Assembly: GCA_905182865.1 (NCBI GenBank)
Contig: CAJJCY010000003.1
Location: 786,238-850,237 of the forward strand
Reading direction: 5' to 3'
Length of the DNA stretch: 64,000 nucleotides
From: an uncultured SAR324 cluster bacterium
GTDB taxonomy: Bacteria > SAR324 > NAC60-12
The notes beneath the pieces are model-generated. The model had not been told where the DNA came from. It saw nothing but the letters and a program-made list of their open reading frames with translations, and did not search any database. Positions within the stretch are counted from its first letter, which is position 1, and each line of letters starts with the position of its first letter. Shown here piece by piece: positions 1 to 8,779 of this stretch. A program made the translations under genes and the position numbers.

Positions 1-658
1 TGTTGGTGAATCAGTCTGCTCTACTAATCCATTATTAAGAACAACAATTGTATCTGCCAAAGTCATAGCTTCAATCTGATCATGGGTAACATAGATAATT
101 GTTGTTCCTAACTTTTCATGGAGCTCAGCTAGTTCAACACGCATATCAGATCTGAGTGCTGCGTCCAAGTTAGATAATGGCTCATCAAATAAAAATACTT
201 TAGGTTCTCTAATGATAGCTCGTCCAATTGCAACTCGTTGTCTCTGACCACCAGATAATTGCTTTGGAAGTCTTCTAAGTAATTCATGAATTTGTAATAA
301 TTCCGCGGTTTCACTGACTTTTTCTTTGATTATTATTTTGGCGAGACCTCTATTTTTTAACCCATAAGCTAAATTGTTCATAAACATTCATATGTGGATA
401 TAAGGCGTAATTTTGAAATACCATAGCTACGTCCCGTTCAGAAGGATCAATTTTATTGATAATTTTTCCTTCTAGACTAATTTCTCCTTCGCTAATATCT
501 TCTAAACCAGCAACCATTCGTAGTAATGTTGATTTTCCACACCCAGCTTTCGCCAACAACCCCAGAGTTCCCCGCGTTTAATGTCAAGATATTTCATGGA
601 CTGCTTTAGTTCCATTGGGATAAATTTTAGTTACATTTTTTAAATCTAAAAAGCTCAT
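1..658 (-). pseudogene. ugpC: UgpC-type ABC transporter ATPase, partial and frameshifted
   Basis: ATP-hydrolysing subunit of the sn-glycerol-3-phosphate importer, cut by the window edge. The ATG at 658 opens a normal MalK/UgpC N-terminus (MSFLDLKNVTKIYPNGTKA). The reading breaks near 545-595, resumes with Walker A (GCGKST) and the Q-loop region ([11 protein letters not shown]), breaks again by one extra base near 382, and continues with the ABC signature [13 protein letters not shown], Walker B (VFLFDEP) and the H-loop THDQ. All motifs are present, so the protein family is certain. Whether the breaks are real is not. The start overlaps the stop of the upstream permease gene, as expected for one operon. 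Called ugpC rather than malK because of the neighbouring ugpB, ugpA and glpQ. Confidence 0.85.
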
Positions 659-1508
659 TTATTTTTCTGTTTGTATTAAACCTTTTATGAACCATTTTTG
701 TAAAATTACTACCACTAAAACTGGGGGTATCATTGATAAAATAATATATGCAAATCTCTCTGCTGTTCTTGGAAGTGCAACGCCTTCATAACTTTCTGTA
801 AATATAATCTTCATTCCCATTATAACTGTCCAGTATTTTTCACTAGTAGTCATGATTAATGGCCATAAATATTGGCTATATCCATAAACGAACATAAATA
901 TAAACATTGCCGCAATCATAGTTTTGGATAATGGAACCAAGAAATCTATGAAAAATCTCCAACTATTTGCACCATCAAGCTTTGCAGACTCAAGCAATTC
1001 ATCTGGGATAGTTCTATAAAATTGTCTAAAGAAAAAAGTTGCAGTTGCAGAGGCAACCAATGGAAGAATTAAACCTGTATAAGAATTCGTTAAGCCTAAA
1101 TCTGATACAATTTTATAAGTAGGAAAAATTCTTACCTCTAACGGCACAAGCAAAGTCATAAATATTAACCAAAATAAAGGAGTTGCCCACTTAAATCTAA
1201 AATAAACAATCGCAAAAGCTGATAATAGAGAAATAGTAAGTTTACCAAAAGTAATGCCTAGAGCCATAATTGCTGTTAATAAACATTTTTGTTGAAGTAA
1301 TTTCTTTAGAGAAACCGCCAGTTTGATTCAATACTTCATTATAATTTTGTAAAAATTGGTCACCAAAAGTCCATTTCATTCCCTCGGCAACAATAGTAAT
1401 ATTATCATGAGTAGAGCTCACAAAAATTACCCAGATAGGAACAATCATTAGCAACACGCCACAAAAGAGAATAGTATGTGTGAATAATTGTGTAATTTTA
1501 TTATTCAT
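659..1508 (-). pseudogene. ugpE: UgpE-type permease, second (downstream) copy, frameshifted
   Basis: Inner-membrane permease of the MalG/UgpE class. The N-terminal part starts at 1508 with a membrane segment and the conserved FVSSTHDN stretch. One frameshift near 1265 separates it from a 202-codon C-terminal part carrying the EAA-type loop (LLESAKLDGANS) that contacts the ATPase, and the terminal WFIKGLIQTEK. Its start overlaps the stop of a second, homologous permease gene at 1505-2333, and the two C-terminal halves look roughly 70 percent identical by eye. The copy also runs directly into ugpC. Apart from the single shift it looks full length (about 280 residues, as in E. coli UgpE). Confidence 0.8.
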
Positions 1509-2333
1509 TTCTCTGTATGTATTAAACCTTTAACAAACCACCGCTGTAATAAAATTATAACTAATATCGGTGGTATAATTGATAATATTATATAACTAAA
1601 ACTGGTTACTAAGCTTCTCATGAAAATAATTTTCATCCCCATAATTACTGTCCAATAATTCTCATTAGTTGTTGCAATTATCGGCCATAAATATTGGTTA
1701 TATCCATATACAAACATAAATATGAAAATAGCAATAATCATTGTTTTTGAAAGAGGAATTATGAAATCAATTAAAAATTTCAAGCTATTTACTCCATCAA
1801 GTTTAGCTGCCTCTAATAATTCTTCAGGAATTGTTTTATAGAATTGTCTAAAAAATAATGTAGCTATTGCAGAAGCTAATAAAGGTAATATTAACCCCGC
1901 GTAAGTATTGATTAAGTTAAGTTCCGAAACTATCTGATGACTTGGAAGTATTCTTACTTCAAGCGGCACAAGAATAGTTAAAAATATTAGCCAAAAATAT
2001 GTTGTAGCTAGTTTTACTTTAAAATATACAATGGTGTAAGCGGCCAAAAGAGAAGTAATTACCGTAAATGTTGCAATTCCTAAAGCCATTATAAAACTGT
2101 TAGAAAATAATTTTAATAAAGTTATTTCTTTAGAAAAACCACCCCTTGTAAATATTACATTATTGTAATTGTTAAATAAACTATCTCCAAGGCCTAAATT
2201 GCAGACCCTTTGTAGCAAGTGTTAAATTATCATGAGTAGAGCTTGCGAAAATAATCCATATTGGTAATATCATTATCAAAATACCAAGGATCAAAATTAC
2301 ATGAGCCGTAAACTGTGAGTATTTTGATTCCAT
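1505..2333 (-). pseudogene. ugpE: UgpE-type permease, first (upstream) copy, frameshifted
   Basis: Paralogue of the next permease downstream. The ATG at 2333 overlaps the stop of ugpA (ATGA). The N-terminus (membrane helix, FASSTHDN) runs to a stop near 2182. The reading resumes one frame over near 2190 at the GDSLFNNY stretch and carries five hydrophobic segments and the EAA loop (LLEAAKLDGVNS). Near 1600-1625 it lacks about eight residues present in the other copy, between the GMKIIF stretch and the last membrane helix. Two UgpE genes in tandem are unusual, since the transporter needs one UgpA and one UgpE. A duplication, or a misassembly of two strain variants, could explain this. Confidence 0.75.
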
Positions 2334-2814
2334 CAATTATAATGTACTTTCCCTTCTATAAATCTGAATTGAAATATTGTTATAACTAGAACTATTATCA
2401 GCATTATTATGGATTGTGCACCTGCACTTCCTAAATCAAGCCCCTTAAACCCATCAATATAAGCTTTGTAAACTAACGTTTTGGTTTCCCCACTCGGAGC
2501 TCCAATAGTAGTTGTATCAATTATGCCCAACGTTTCAAAAAAAGCATAAGTTATATTTATTATAATTAAAAAAAATGTAGTAGGCATTAATAAAGGGAAT
2601 GTAATTGTCCAAAATCTTCTAAAACTACTTTTACAGTCAATCGAAGAAGCTTCTATCACAGATTTCTCTATATTTTGCAGGCCAGCTAAAAAGAAAATAA
2701 AATTTGCACTTATCTGTTTCCAACATCCTGCAAATATAACATAAATGTATGCGTCAGACACATTTTCCATCCAATTAAATCCCCAAAGATCCTTAAAAAT
2801 GGTTGTCTACCACT
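2333..2814 (-). pseudogene. ugpA: UgpA permease, C-terminal half only
   Basis: Only about the last 155 residues of this roughly 295-residue permease are present. They match the UgpA C-terminus: FAGCWKQISANFIFF, the EAA-type loop EASSIDCKSSFRRF, TLVYKAYIDGFKGLDLGSA, and the end QFRFIEGKVHYN. Upstream of about 2815 the reading changes abruptly into sequence with no similarity to a transporter. The gene is therefore truncated or joined to unrelated DNA. The stop overlaps the next permease start, which preserves the normal operon junction. Confidence 0.8.
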
Positions 2815-3308
2815 ATCTACATCCCAATCAGTTAAATAACCAGGATAAATACCACCAACATATTGTGATGATGATAATAGATTTCCGAAGAAATCATACG
2901 CACCAGATGTATATGTTATAGAACCAGTAACTAATGTAGTATCAACATCAATTGCTATTGTTAAAGGTGGTACTGCGTTAGCTGGATTAGATGCTGAATC
3001 AAATGAGAAATATAAATTGTCTGGGTTTAATTCAATACTCTTTTTAAATAAGTTAGTATTACCACCAGTAAATGTTTTTGTATCTTCTACAAATATAGGA
3101 ATATAGTTATTATTAATATCGTAAAATTCAAAACGATAATCAAATGTTTCTTCTACTAATAATTTTGGTACTTGTTGTATGAATGTAATTTCATCAGGTG
3201 AAAACGAAGTTTCTTGTGATGCTTTTAAACTTACATTATTAAAACTGATTCTTTGTTTCTATGGAATTTACAGTAACTAATGGCTTTGCAATGACAGGTT
3301 AACATAAT
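2815..3308 (-). pseudogene. Fragment of a probable phage virion structural protein
   Basis: An open reading frame without its own start occupies the position where the first half of ugpA should be. From about 3260 to 2810 it encodes a Ser/Thr/Asn-rich beta-type protein with stretches such as ETFDYRFEFYDINNNYIP, FVEDTKTFTGGN and LVTGSITYTSGAYDFFGN. One more frame change near 3255 links it to an upstream piece (KPLVTVNSIETKNQ). The composition and the FEFYD-N-N-YIP pattern recall large structural or tail proteins of marine T4-like phages. That identification is from memory of the family and is tentative. The join to ugpA lies at about 2805-2825. Confidence 0.45.
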
Positions 3309-3486
3309 ATCAGCCTATAACTCAAACTTGTGTGATTATAATGTCTAAGTATTATACCAACGTCTAAATGAATATGAATTTAGTACCAACTATTGAAACA
3401 ATGAGCTTATAATCATCGAAGTTTATTCATACTAAAACTAAATTGTACTCAATTTTGTAAGGTCAATATATTATTAGGAGGTAGGA

Positions 3487-3505
3487 GGGGGAGATAAACT
3501 CCCCC
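3487..3505 (-). promoter_or_regulatory. Intercistronic GC-rich hairpin downstream of ugpB
   Basis: GGGGGAG, 5-nt loop, CTCCCCC forms a perfect 7-bp stem 12 nt past the ugpB stop. There is no T-tract directly after it on the minus strand. Such stem-loops after a binding-protein gene usually protect its mRNA or reduce read-through into the permease genes. That role is inferred. Confidence 0.5.
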
Positions 3506-3516
3506 CACCAAAATTA

Positions 3517-4797
3517 TTATTTAAGAGTTCTAGCAAATTGTTTTAACAATTTAGCTGCACCCTTATCCATATTCTTAAGTCCTTTTTCAATAGATATCTT
3601 ACCGTTTAACATTGGCTCAACATTTTCATAAATTACTTCACGAATTTGTGGCCAGTTACCAGCTCTATATCCACCAGGAATAGTCGAACCTTCCAAGCTT
3701 AGTTGTTCACCGACAGCTTTGTGATATGGAGAAGCTCTATAAAAATTTATAGTTTCAGCTAACTCTATTCCACCTTTGGTCACTGCAGAATAACCAGTCA
3801 TATTATGATAATACAGATCGCATTTCAGGAGAACCCATAAATTCAATGCTAATTTCAGCAAGTCCTGTTGATACTCTTCTTCTGTATGACCATTTAAGAT
3901 CCAGTTTGCTGCACGCTCCAGCCCTACCCGTTGCGTCCTATGCGATGCACATAGTCTTCCGGCTCTTCGGGCATGCGTTCTGTAATTTGGACTCACGTGT
4001 GTCTACCGCTCATCGATGCTGCAGATCCACCGCGCTTCCCGCTATACATTCCAGTCGCCGACCTAGTACCTTTATCTTTCCATTCTTTAACCTTTGTATA
4101 ATGTGCTATAAACTCAGGTGTATCTGCAAAAAGAGTAGTAGTTGGAACAGCGTCATAACCGTTATTTCCATCAGTCATTAATAGATTATGTCTTGAAAAG
4201 AAATTTTCAGTCAAGATCCATGGGCTATGACTTTGTGCCAGTGCGTATAACCAGCATCTTTAATATTTGCGCTAATTTTTCAAAATCTTCATATGTCTTT
4301 GGGATAGACTTTATACCAGCTTTTTTTAGAACATCCATGTTCGCATACATCAAAGGAGTCGAACTGTTGAAAGGTATTCCAATCATTTTACCGTTTGAGT
4401 CCGCATAAAAGTTTCTTATGCCTGGTATGTAATCGTCTTTATTGAATGAAACACCAAACTTGGCTGCCATGTCTTCAAAAGGATAAACGACTCCATTTTT
4501 TACTTGAGCAATCATGATTGCTGCTCCAGCATCATATACCTGAACCATATGCGGATGCTCACCCGCTCTATAAGCTGCTATAAATGCAGCTAATATATCT
4601 TCGTAACTACCTTTACTAGTTGGAATAAGTTTAGATTCATTTTGTTTAGCGTTCCATCTATCAGCAATATTATTTATTATATTTTCTAGATTTCCGGTAT
4701 GACCGTGCCAGTAATGCAATTCGATTGGTTTCGCAAACGACGGATTAGAAAAAAACATGATACCAAGAATAGTAATAGTACTTATAATTTTAAACAT
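3517..4797 (-). pseudogene. ugpB: UgpB periplasmic glycerol-3-phosphate binding protein, disrupted
   Basis: Solute-binding subunit of the glycerol-3-phosphate ABC importer. Residues 1-22 form a Sec signal peptide ending FSNPSFA. The mature N-terminus shows the UgpB hallmarks HYWHG, PTSKGSYEDILAAFIAAYRAGEHP, QVYDAGAA and PFNSSTPLMYAN. The reading breaks near 4222, resumes (DGNNGYDAVPTTTLF to KEWKDKG), is interrupted at 3912-4065 by a GC-rich stretch unrelated to UgpB, resumes at WILNGHTEEEY and shifts again within 3805-3880, where a second frame gives EFMGSPEM. It then ends with the UgpB-like GGYRAGNWPQIREVIYENVEPM and KLLKQFARTLK. A segment of roughly 60 residues of the expected middle is missing or replaced. 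Confidence 0.85.
3912..4065 (-). other. Foreign GC-rich insert with DEAD-box helicase motif VI
   Basis: Inside ugpB, base composition rises sharply and one minus-strand frame reads MPEEPEDYVHRIGRNG (3927-3974). This is the conserved region around motif VI of RhlE/CsdA-type DEAD-box RNA helicases, whose usual form is EEPEDYVHRIGRTGRAG. Upstream in another frame, THVSPNY matches the preceding helicase strand (usually HVINY). Nothing in UgpB resembles this. It is a fragment of about 50 codons without gene boundaries, so a chimeric join or small insertion is likely. Confidence 0.6.
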
Positions 4798-4900
4798 ATT
4801 TTGCCTTTATTTGTGGTTATAGGAAAATTATATTAAAACTAATTATCATTTAAATTTTATTAGATTAATATAATGTTGAATAGAAAATATACAGTATCCT

Positions 4901-4916
4901 ACGAAATATATTTCGT
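4901..4916. promoter_or_regulatory. Perfect 16-bp palindrome upstream of ugpB
   Basis: ACGAAATATATTTCGT is a perfect inverted repeat 104 bp upstream of the ugpB start, in the 309-bp AT-rich gap between ugpB and glpQ (4798-5106), which holds no other recognisable feature. Its symmetry suggests an operator for a dimeric repressor of the ugp genes. No regulator gene lies nearby, so the factor is unknown. Confidence 0.4.
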
Positions 4917-5106
4917 CAAGTCTTTTCTTCACCAATGTCGCTACTTAACTTTTCAGACGGTTGATATTGATCTAATTCTTTTCTGTTTTGCTAACTAACC
5001 TTGCCCTGAAGACTAAATGTTTTTTTAAAGTTTGATCATAAACTCAGTCAATTGATGAGAAACATTTGGTAAGAAATAAAGTGATCTAAAAGGTGGTTTT
5101 CTAGAA

Positions 5107-6138
5107 TCAATTTCTAGGATTATTTTTAATATAATCTACAGCAAGATCAGGGAAATCAGTAAATATTCCATCTATTTGAACTTCATTAAAAAAAATGTTA
5201 AGTAACTCTTCGAAAGAAGAAACATATGAAGGTAAACGGTCTGCACGAAATGTATAAGGATGAATTAACAAATCATGACGACGAGCATTTTCAATTAAAT
5301 CTGTGATTTGTGCTTTTCCTGAAAAGTCAATTCCTGTCACAACTTGATTCATCCATGGTCCTATCCCATCAGCATATTGAGAAACTTCTTTCATTCCGTT
5401 TTTAGATTTTAAATAAGTAAAATCAGTAGCTGATAATCTCCATTGGTTCTCTCCAATCAACTGAATGAGTCTAAGTCGAGTTTTATGTTCGAAACGTAAA
5501 GATTTAAGAGTTTCAGAGTCAAATGATTGTATAAATATTGGATCAGAAGCATCTTGATATCCGTGATGTTTTAAAAGATTCAATAGGGTCTTTGCAGGGT
5601 CAAGCTTATGTTTTCGATGTATCTCAGGAGCTTTTAGTTCAATATAGAGCCCCATATTGCGTCCAAAACTTTTAGACAAACCTTTAACGAGAAGGATCAT
5701 CTCATCAAGGGTAGGGACTTCAAAGATTTGTGCTTCGATTGGAAAACGTGACGGGAAGGATGCATCCTTTGTTTGTCTTGATGATCTTTCATGAACTTTT
5801 AGCAATTTTATTTCATTTAAATTTAAATCAATCACATTGTACTTTGCTTTTTTATTTTTCCTACCAGGAAATACATCTTCAACATTGGTCGTTGCATCAA
5901 GCGTCAAGTCGTGCATTACAATCAAATGACCATCTTTTGTCATTACCACATCCAATTCAAGATAATCCGCTCCTAATGCATATGCCATCACAGCACCAGA
6001 AAAGGTGTGTTCAGGGATATAGCCCGATGCACCGCGATGAGCTATCACTAGTTTCTTAGCATTCGCGTGTTGAAAATAAATGCTAAATACAAACATTGTG
6101 AGCAACATGATTTTACTTAGCTTAAACATAACATTCAT
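5107..6138 (-). CDS. glpQ: Periplasmic glycerophosphodiester phosphodiesterase GlpQ
   Basis: Hydrolyses glycerophosphodiesters (deacylated phospholipids) to sn-glycerol-3-phosphate and an alcohol, supplying the substrate of the neighbouring Ugp importer. The 343-residue protein is full length. Residues 1-27 form a signal peptide ending HANA. The catalytic GDPD signature follows: LVIAHRGASGYIPEHT, then YLELDVVMTKDG with the metal-binding Glu and Asp, then the second catalytic His in VMHDLTLD. The C-terminus has the typical IDGIFTDFPDLAVDYI. It lies upstream of ugpB on the same strand, 309 bp away, so it may have its own transcript. Unlike the ugp genes it is intact. Confidence 0.93.
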   Translation of the reverse strand: MNVMFKLSKIMLLTMFVFSIYFQHANAKKLVIAHRGASGYIPEHTFSGAVMAYALGADYLELDVVMTKDGHLIVMHDLTLDATTNVEDVFPGRKNKKAKYNVIDLNLNEIKLLKVHERSSRQTKDASFPSRFPIEAQIFEVPTLDEMILLVKGLSKSFGRNMGLYIELKAPEIHRKHKLDPAKTLLNLLKHHGYQDASDPIFIQSFDSETLKSLRFEHKTRLRLIQLIGENQWRLSATDFTYLKSKNGMKEVSQYADGIGPWMNQVVTGIDFSGKAQITDLIENARRHDLLIHPYTFRADRLPSYVSSFEELLNIFFNEVQIDGIFTDFPDLAVDYIKNNPRN

Positions 6139-6419
6139 TTTTTTTAAGAAATTCGATTAATTGTTGTTTGACCTGATTAAATGATCTACTGAGTCTTTTT
6201 CAACTTAGTATCATAAACTAGATTATAACCATTAGGTTAGTAATTAGTGAATATTTTATAACTTAATTGGATCAAATGTAGCTCTGACAAAAAAATATCA
6301 TAATCCATTTTACGATAATATTTATTTTGGATTTTTTTAGGATTGTAGAGTATATAAACTATGTCTATATCATATGCTAATGATATTATTTAGAAATAAT
6401 TTATAATTGGGATATTTTT

Positions 6420-7799
6420 CTACGTGACAATGCGTCCAATCAAATCATACGTGTGGGCTTCCGTAATTTCAACGTTATTGAAAGTCCCCGGACGAGCATT
6501 CCCCTCATTGATATAAACCAATCCGTCTACATCAGGTCCTTGAAACTCACTGCGTCCCTGTAGCAGCAAGTCACTTTCCTCGCTGATACCGTCCACAAGA
6601 ACTTTTATTTTACGGCCAATGTAATTATTGTTTCTCAGGGTGCTGACTTTTTGCTGGGCTTCCATCAAGCGCTTGCGGCGTTCATGTTTAAGCGCGTTTG
6701 GAATAGGGTCACCCCATTTTGCTGAGCGGATATTATCTTCATGCGAGTATGAAAAAACACCTACATGCTGAAAATGTCCTGCAGATACAAAATCAAGCAG
6801 TTCTTCGAAATTCTCTTCTGTTTCGGTTGGAAAACCAACAATAAAAGTAGTACGCCAGGCTGCGTCCGGAAGAGATGTTTTAATTTCATCCATTTTGTTT
6901 TCAATTTGCCGACGGTTTATTTTGCGGTTCATTGCTTTCAAAACGTCATCGTTGATGTGTTGAAATGGCATATCAAGGTAACGGCAAAATCTATTGTCAT
7001 CTGCAATGACTTCCAGTGCTTCTGCAGTGAAGGTGTTGGGATAACAATAAAAAAGCCTGATCCAGAAATCACCCTCCAGATCACTGATACTTTTTAAGAG
7101 AGTTGCCAGTCCGGTACTGTTCTTAAAATCCTTGGCATAGGACGAGGTGTCCTGTGAAATTAAATTGAATTCTTTAACTCCTTTTTCAGTAAGACTGCGG
7201 ATTTCAGTTACAATTGACTTTACAGTACGGCTGCTAAAATTGCCTCTCAATGCAGGTATGTTACAGAATGAACACATGTTTGAGCAACCCTCTGCCACCT
7301 TCAGATAGGTATAGTGTTGAGGAGTTGTTTGAACTCTCGCCTGTTCTTCAAACTGCTTGTAATGGGGTTTATGTTGAAGATTTAATTGTGACTGTCCGGA
7401 ACCTTCGTACATTGAATGTACCAGTTCAGGTATCTGTTCAAATCCGTTTGAACCAAGTAGGCCGTCCAGTTCTGGAATCTGCTTCGCAAGGCTGTCTTGA
7501 TAACGCTGAGTCAAACAACCTGTTGCGACAAGTTTTTCACAGTTACCTTTACTTTTGAAATCACTTAGTTCAAGGATCCTATTGATTGACTCTTCACTTG
7601 CTTCCGTCAGAAACGCACAGGTATTAACAATGATAACTTCTGCTGCTTCCGGTTTCATCGTCAACTCATAGCCGTGAGTTTGGAGACTGGCCAGCATGAT
7701 TTCAGAATCAACACGGTTTTTAGCACAACCCAACGTCTCCAGATAAATTCGCTTCTTTTCGTGCGAAGGGGATACAGATTCTGCAATAGGATTTGTCAT
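6420..7799 (-). CDS. rimO: Ribosomal protein S12 methylthiotransferase RimO
   Basis: Radical-SAM enzyme that methylthiolates the conserved aspartate of ribosomal protein S12 (encoded at 24451-24822 in this window). The 459 residues contain the MTTase N-domain with three cluster-binding cysteines (C25 in LGCAKNRVDSE, C61 in VNTCAFL, C95 in ATGCLTQRY), the radical-SAM motif C172-X3-C176-X2-C179 (GCSNMCSFC), and a C-terminal TRAM domain. The AKNRVDSE sequence after C25 marks RimO rather than the tRNA enzyme MiaB. It is the last gene of the long minus-strand ribosomal run, 93 bp after rplQ, and could be co-transcribed. Confidence 0.96.
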   Translation of the reverse strand: MTNPIAESVSPSHEKKRIYLETLGCAKNRVDSEIMLASLQTHGYELTMKPEAAEVIIVNTCAFLTEASEESINRILELSDFKSKGNCEKLVATGCLTQRYQDSLAKQIPELDGLLGSNGFEQIPELVHSMYEGSGQSQLNLQHKPHYKQFEEQARVQTTPQHYTYLKVAEGCSNMCSFCNIPALRGNFSSRTVKSIVTEIRSLTEKGVKEFNLISQDTSSYAKDFKNSTGLATLLKSISDLEGDFWIRLFYCYPNTFTAEALEVIADDNRFCRYLDMPFQHINDDVLKAMNRKINRRQIENKMDEIKTSLPDAAWRTTFIVGFPTETEENFEELLDFVSAGHFQHVGVFSYSHEDNIRSAKWGDPIPNALKHERRKRLMEAQQKVSTLRNNNYIGRKIKVLVDGISEESDLLLQGRSEFQGPDVDGLVYINEGNARPGTFNNVEITEAHTYDLIGRIVT

Positions 7800-7892
7800 C
7801 GTTAATAGTTTTTTCTAGAAGTACAAAAGGTAGGAGTAGAAATAGACTACCGTAGAAAAAAAGGAGCCTTTAAACGAGGGATTTCTTGAAGG

Positions 7893-8765
7893 TCAGTCTT
7901 TAGTTTTTGTCTCAGGATCCTTTTCTTCAGTCATAACTTTTTCGGAAGTGATCTTAGTTTCTTCCTGTACTGCTGTAGAATCTGCCTGTAGCTCCTCTTT
8001 AACAGGTTCTGTTTTGGTTTCATCCTCTGCTGAATCAGTTTCAGTTGTAACAGGTTCTTCTTTTTTTGTATCAGCATCAAGTTGTTCTTCCGGAACAGTC
8101 TCTGTCTGAATATTCTCATCCGGATTTTGCTTTGCTGCTGGTTGTTCTATTTGAACAGATTCTACAGGTGATTCTTCTTTTGAAGTTTCATTCTCAACTT
8201 GAGATATTTCTTTCTTCGTTTCTACTTCTTCACCTTCGGCCAGAGTAGGTTCTGTATCTGTAGGTTTAACTGATTCATCATTGTTTTCTGAAGATGAGTT
8301 CTCAGTCAGCATTTCTTCACTTACCTCCTTTAAAACAGGGCTTTCCTTTTTCTTGGCTTTTTTCTTTTTACCTGACTGAGATTTAAGTTCGCTTAATCGG
8401 TCGGTTTCACTTCCAAGCAACTGTACAATCGCCATTTCAGAGTTGTCACCAAGTCTGTTTTTACCCAATTTAATAATTCGGCAATAACCACCTTGTCGAT
8501 CTTTGTAGCGCTCTGACAATTCTTCAAAAAGCTGTATCATTGCTTCTTTGCTTTTCACAAAACTCAATGCTTGACGGCGAGCATGCAAACTGCCCTGCTT
8601 TCCCCAGCTGATCATTTTTTCAAGAGGCTTGCGGACCTCTTTTGCTCGGGCAAGAGTGCAGGTAATCTGGCCATGCTCCAGGATAGATGTAACCATATTC
8701 CGCATCATTGCACGCCGATGTGATGTCGTAACTCCTAAACGGTTTCCTGCTTTTAAATGTCGCAT
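7893..8765 (-). CDS. rplQ: Ribosomal protein L17 with long acidic C-terminal extension
   Basis: Large-subunit protein near the exit tunnel. Residues 1-120 form a normal L17 (MRHLKAGNRLG, TSHRRAMMRNM, GGYCRIIKLGKNRLGDNSEMA). They are followed by a lysine patch (KKKKAKKK) and about 150 residues of Glu/Thr/Ser/Val-rich, repeat-like, presumably disordered sequence ending EEKDPETKTKD. Bacterial L17 is usually 115-130 residues, so more than half of this 290-residue product is extra. The frame is open without breaks and codon use looks like that of the core. It follows rpoA by 14 bp, as usual for the alpha operon. Confidence 0.93.
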   Translation of the reverse strand: MRHLKAGNRLGVTTSHRRAMMRNMVTSILEHGQITCTLARAKEVRKPLEKMISWGKQGSLHARRQALSFVKSKEAMIQLFEELSERYKDRQGGYCRIIKLGKNRLGDNSEMAIVQLLGSETDRLSELKSQSGKKKKAKKKESPVLKEVSEEMLTENSSSENNDESVKPTDTEPTLAEGEEVETKKEISQVENETSKEESPVESVQIEQPAAKQNPDENIQTETVPEEQLDADTKKEEPVTTETDSAEDETKTEPVKEELQADSTAVQEETKITSEKVMTEEKDPETKTKD

Positions 8766-8779
8766 CGTATTATTGAACT

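Noticed and set aside
129-314. Separate small protein on the minus strand
   Set aside because: It is an out-of-frame reading of the ugpC gene, whose correct frame here carries the ABC signature and Walker B.
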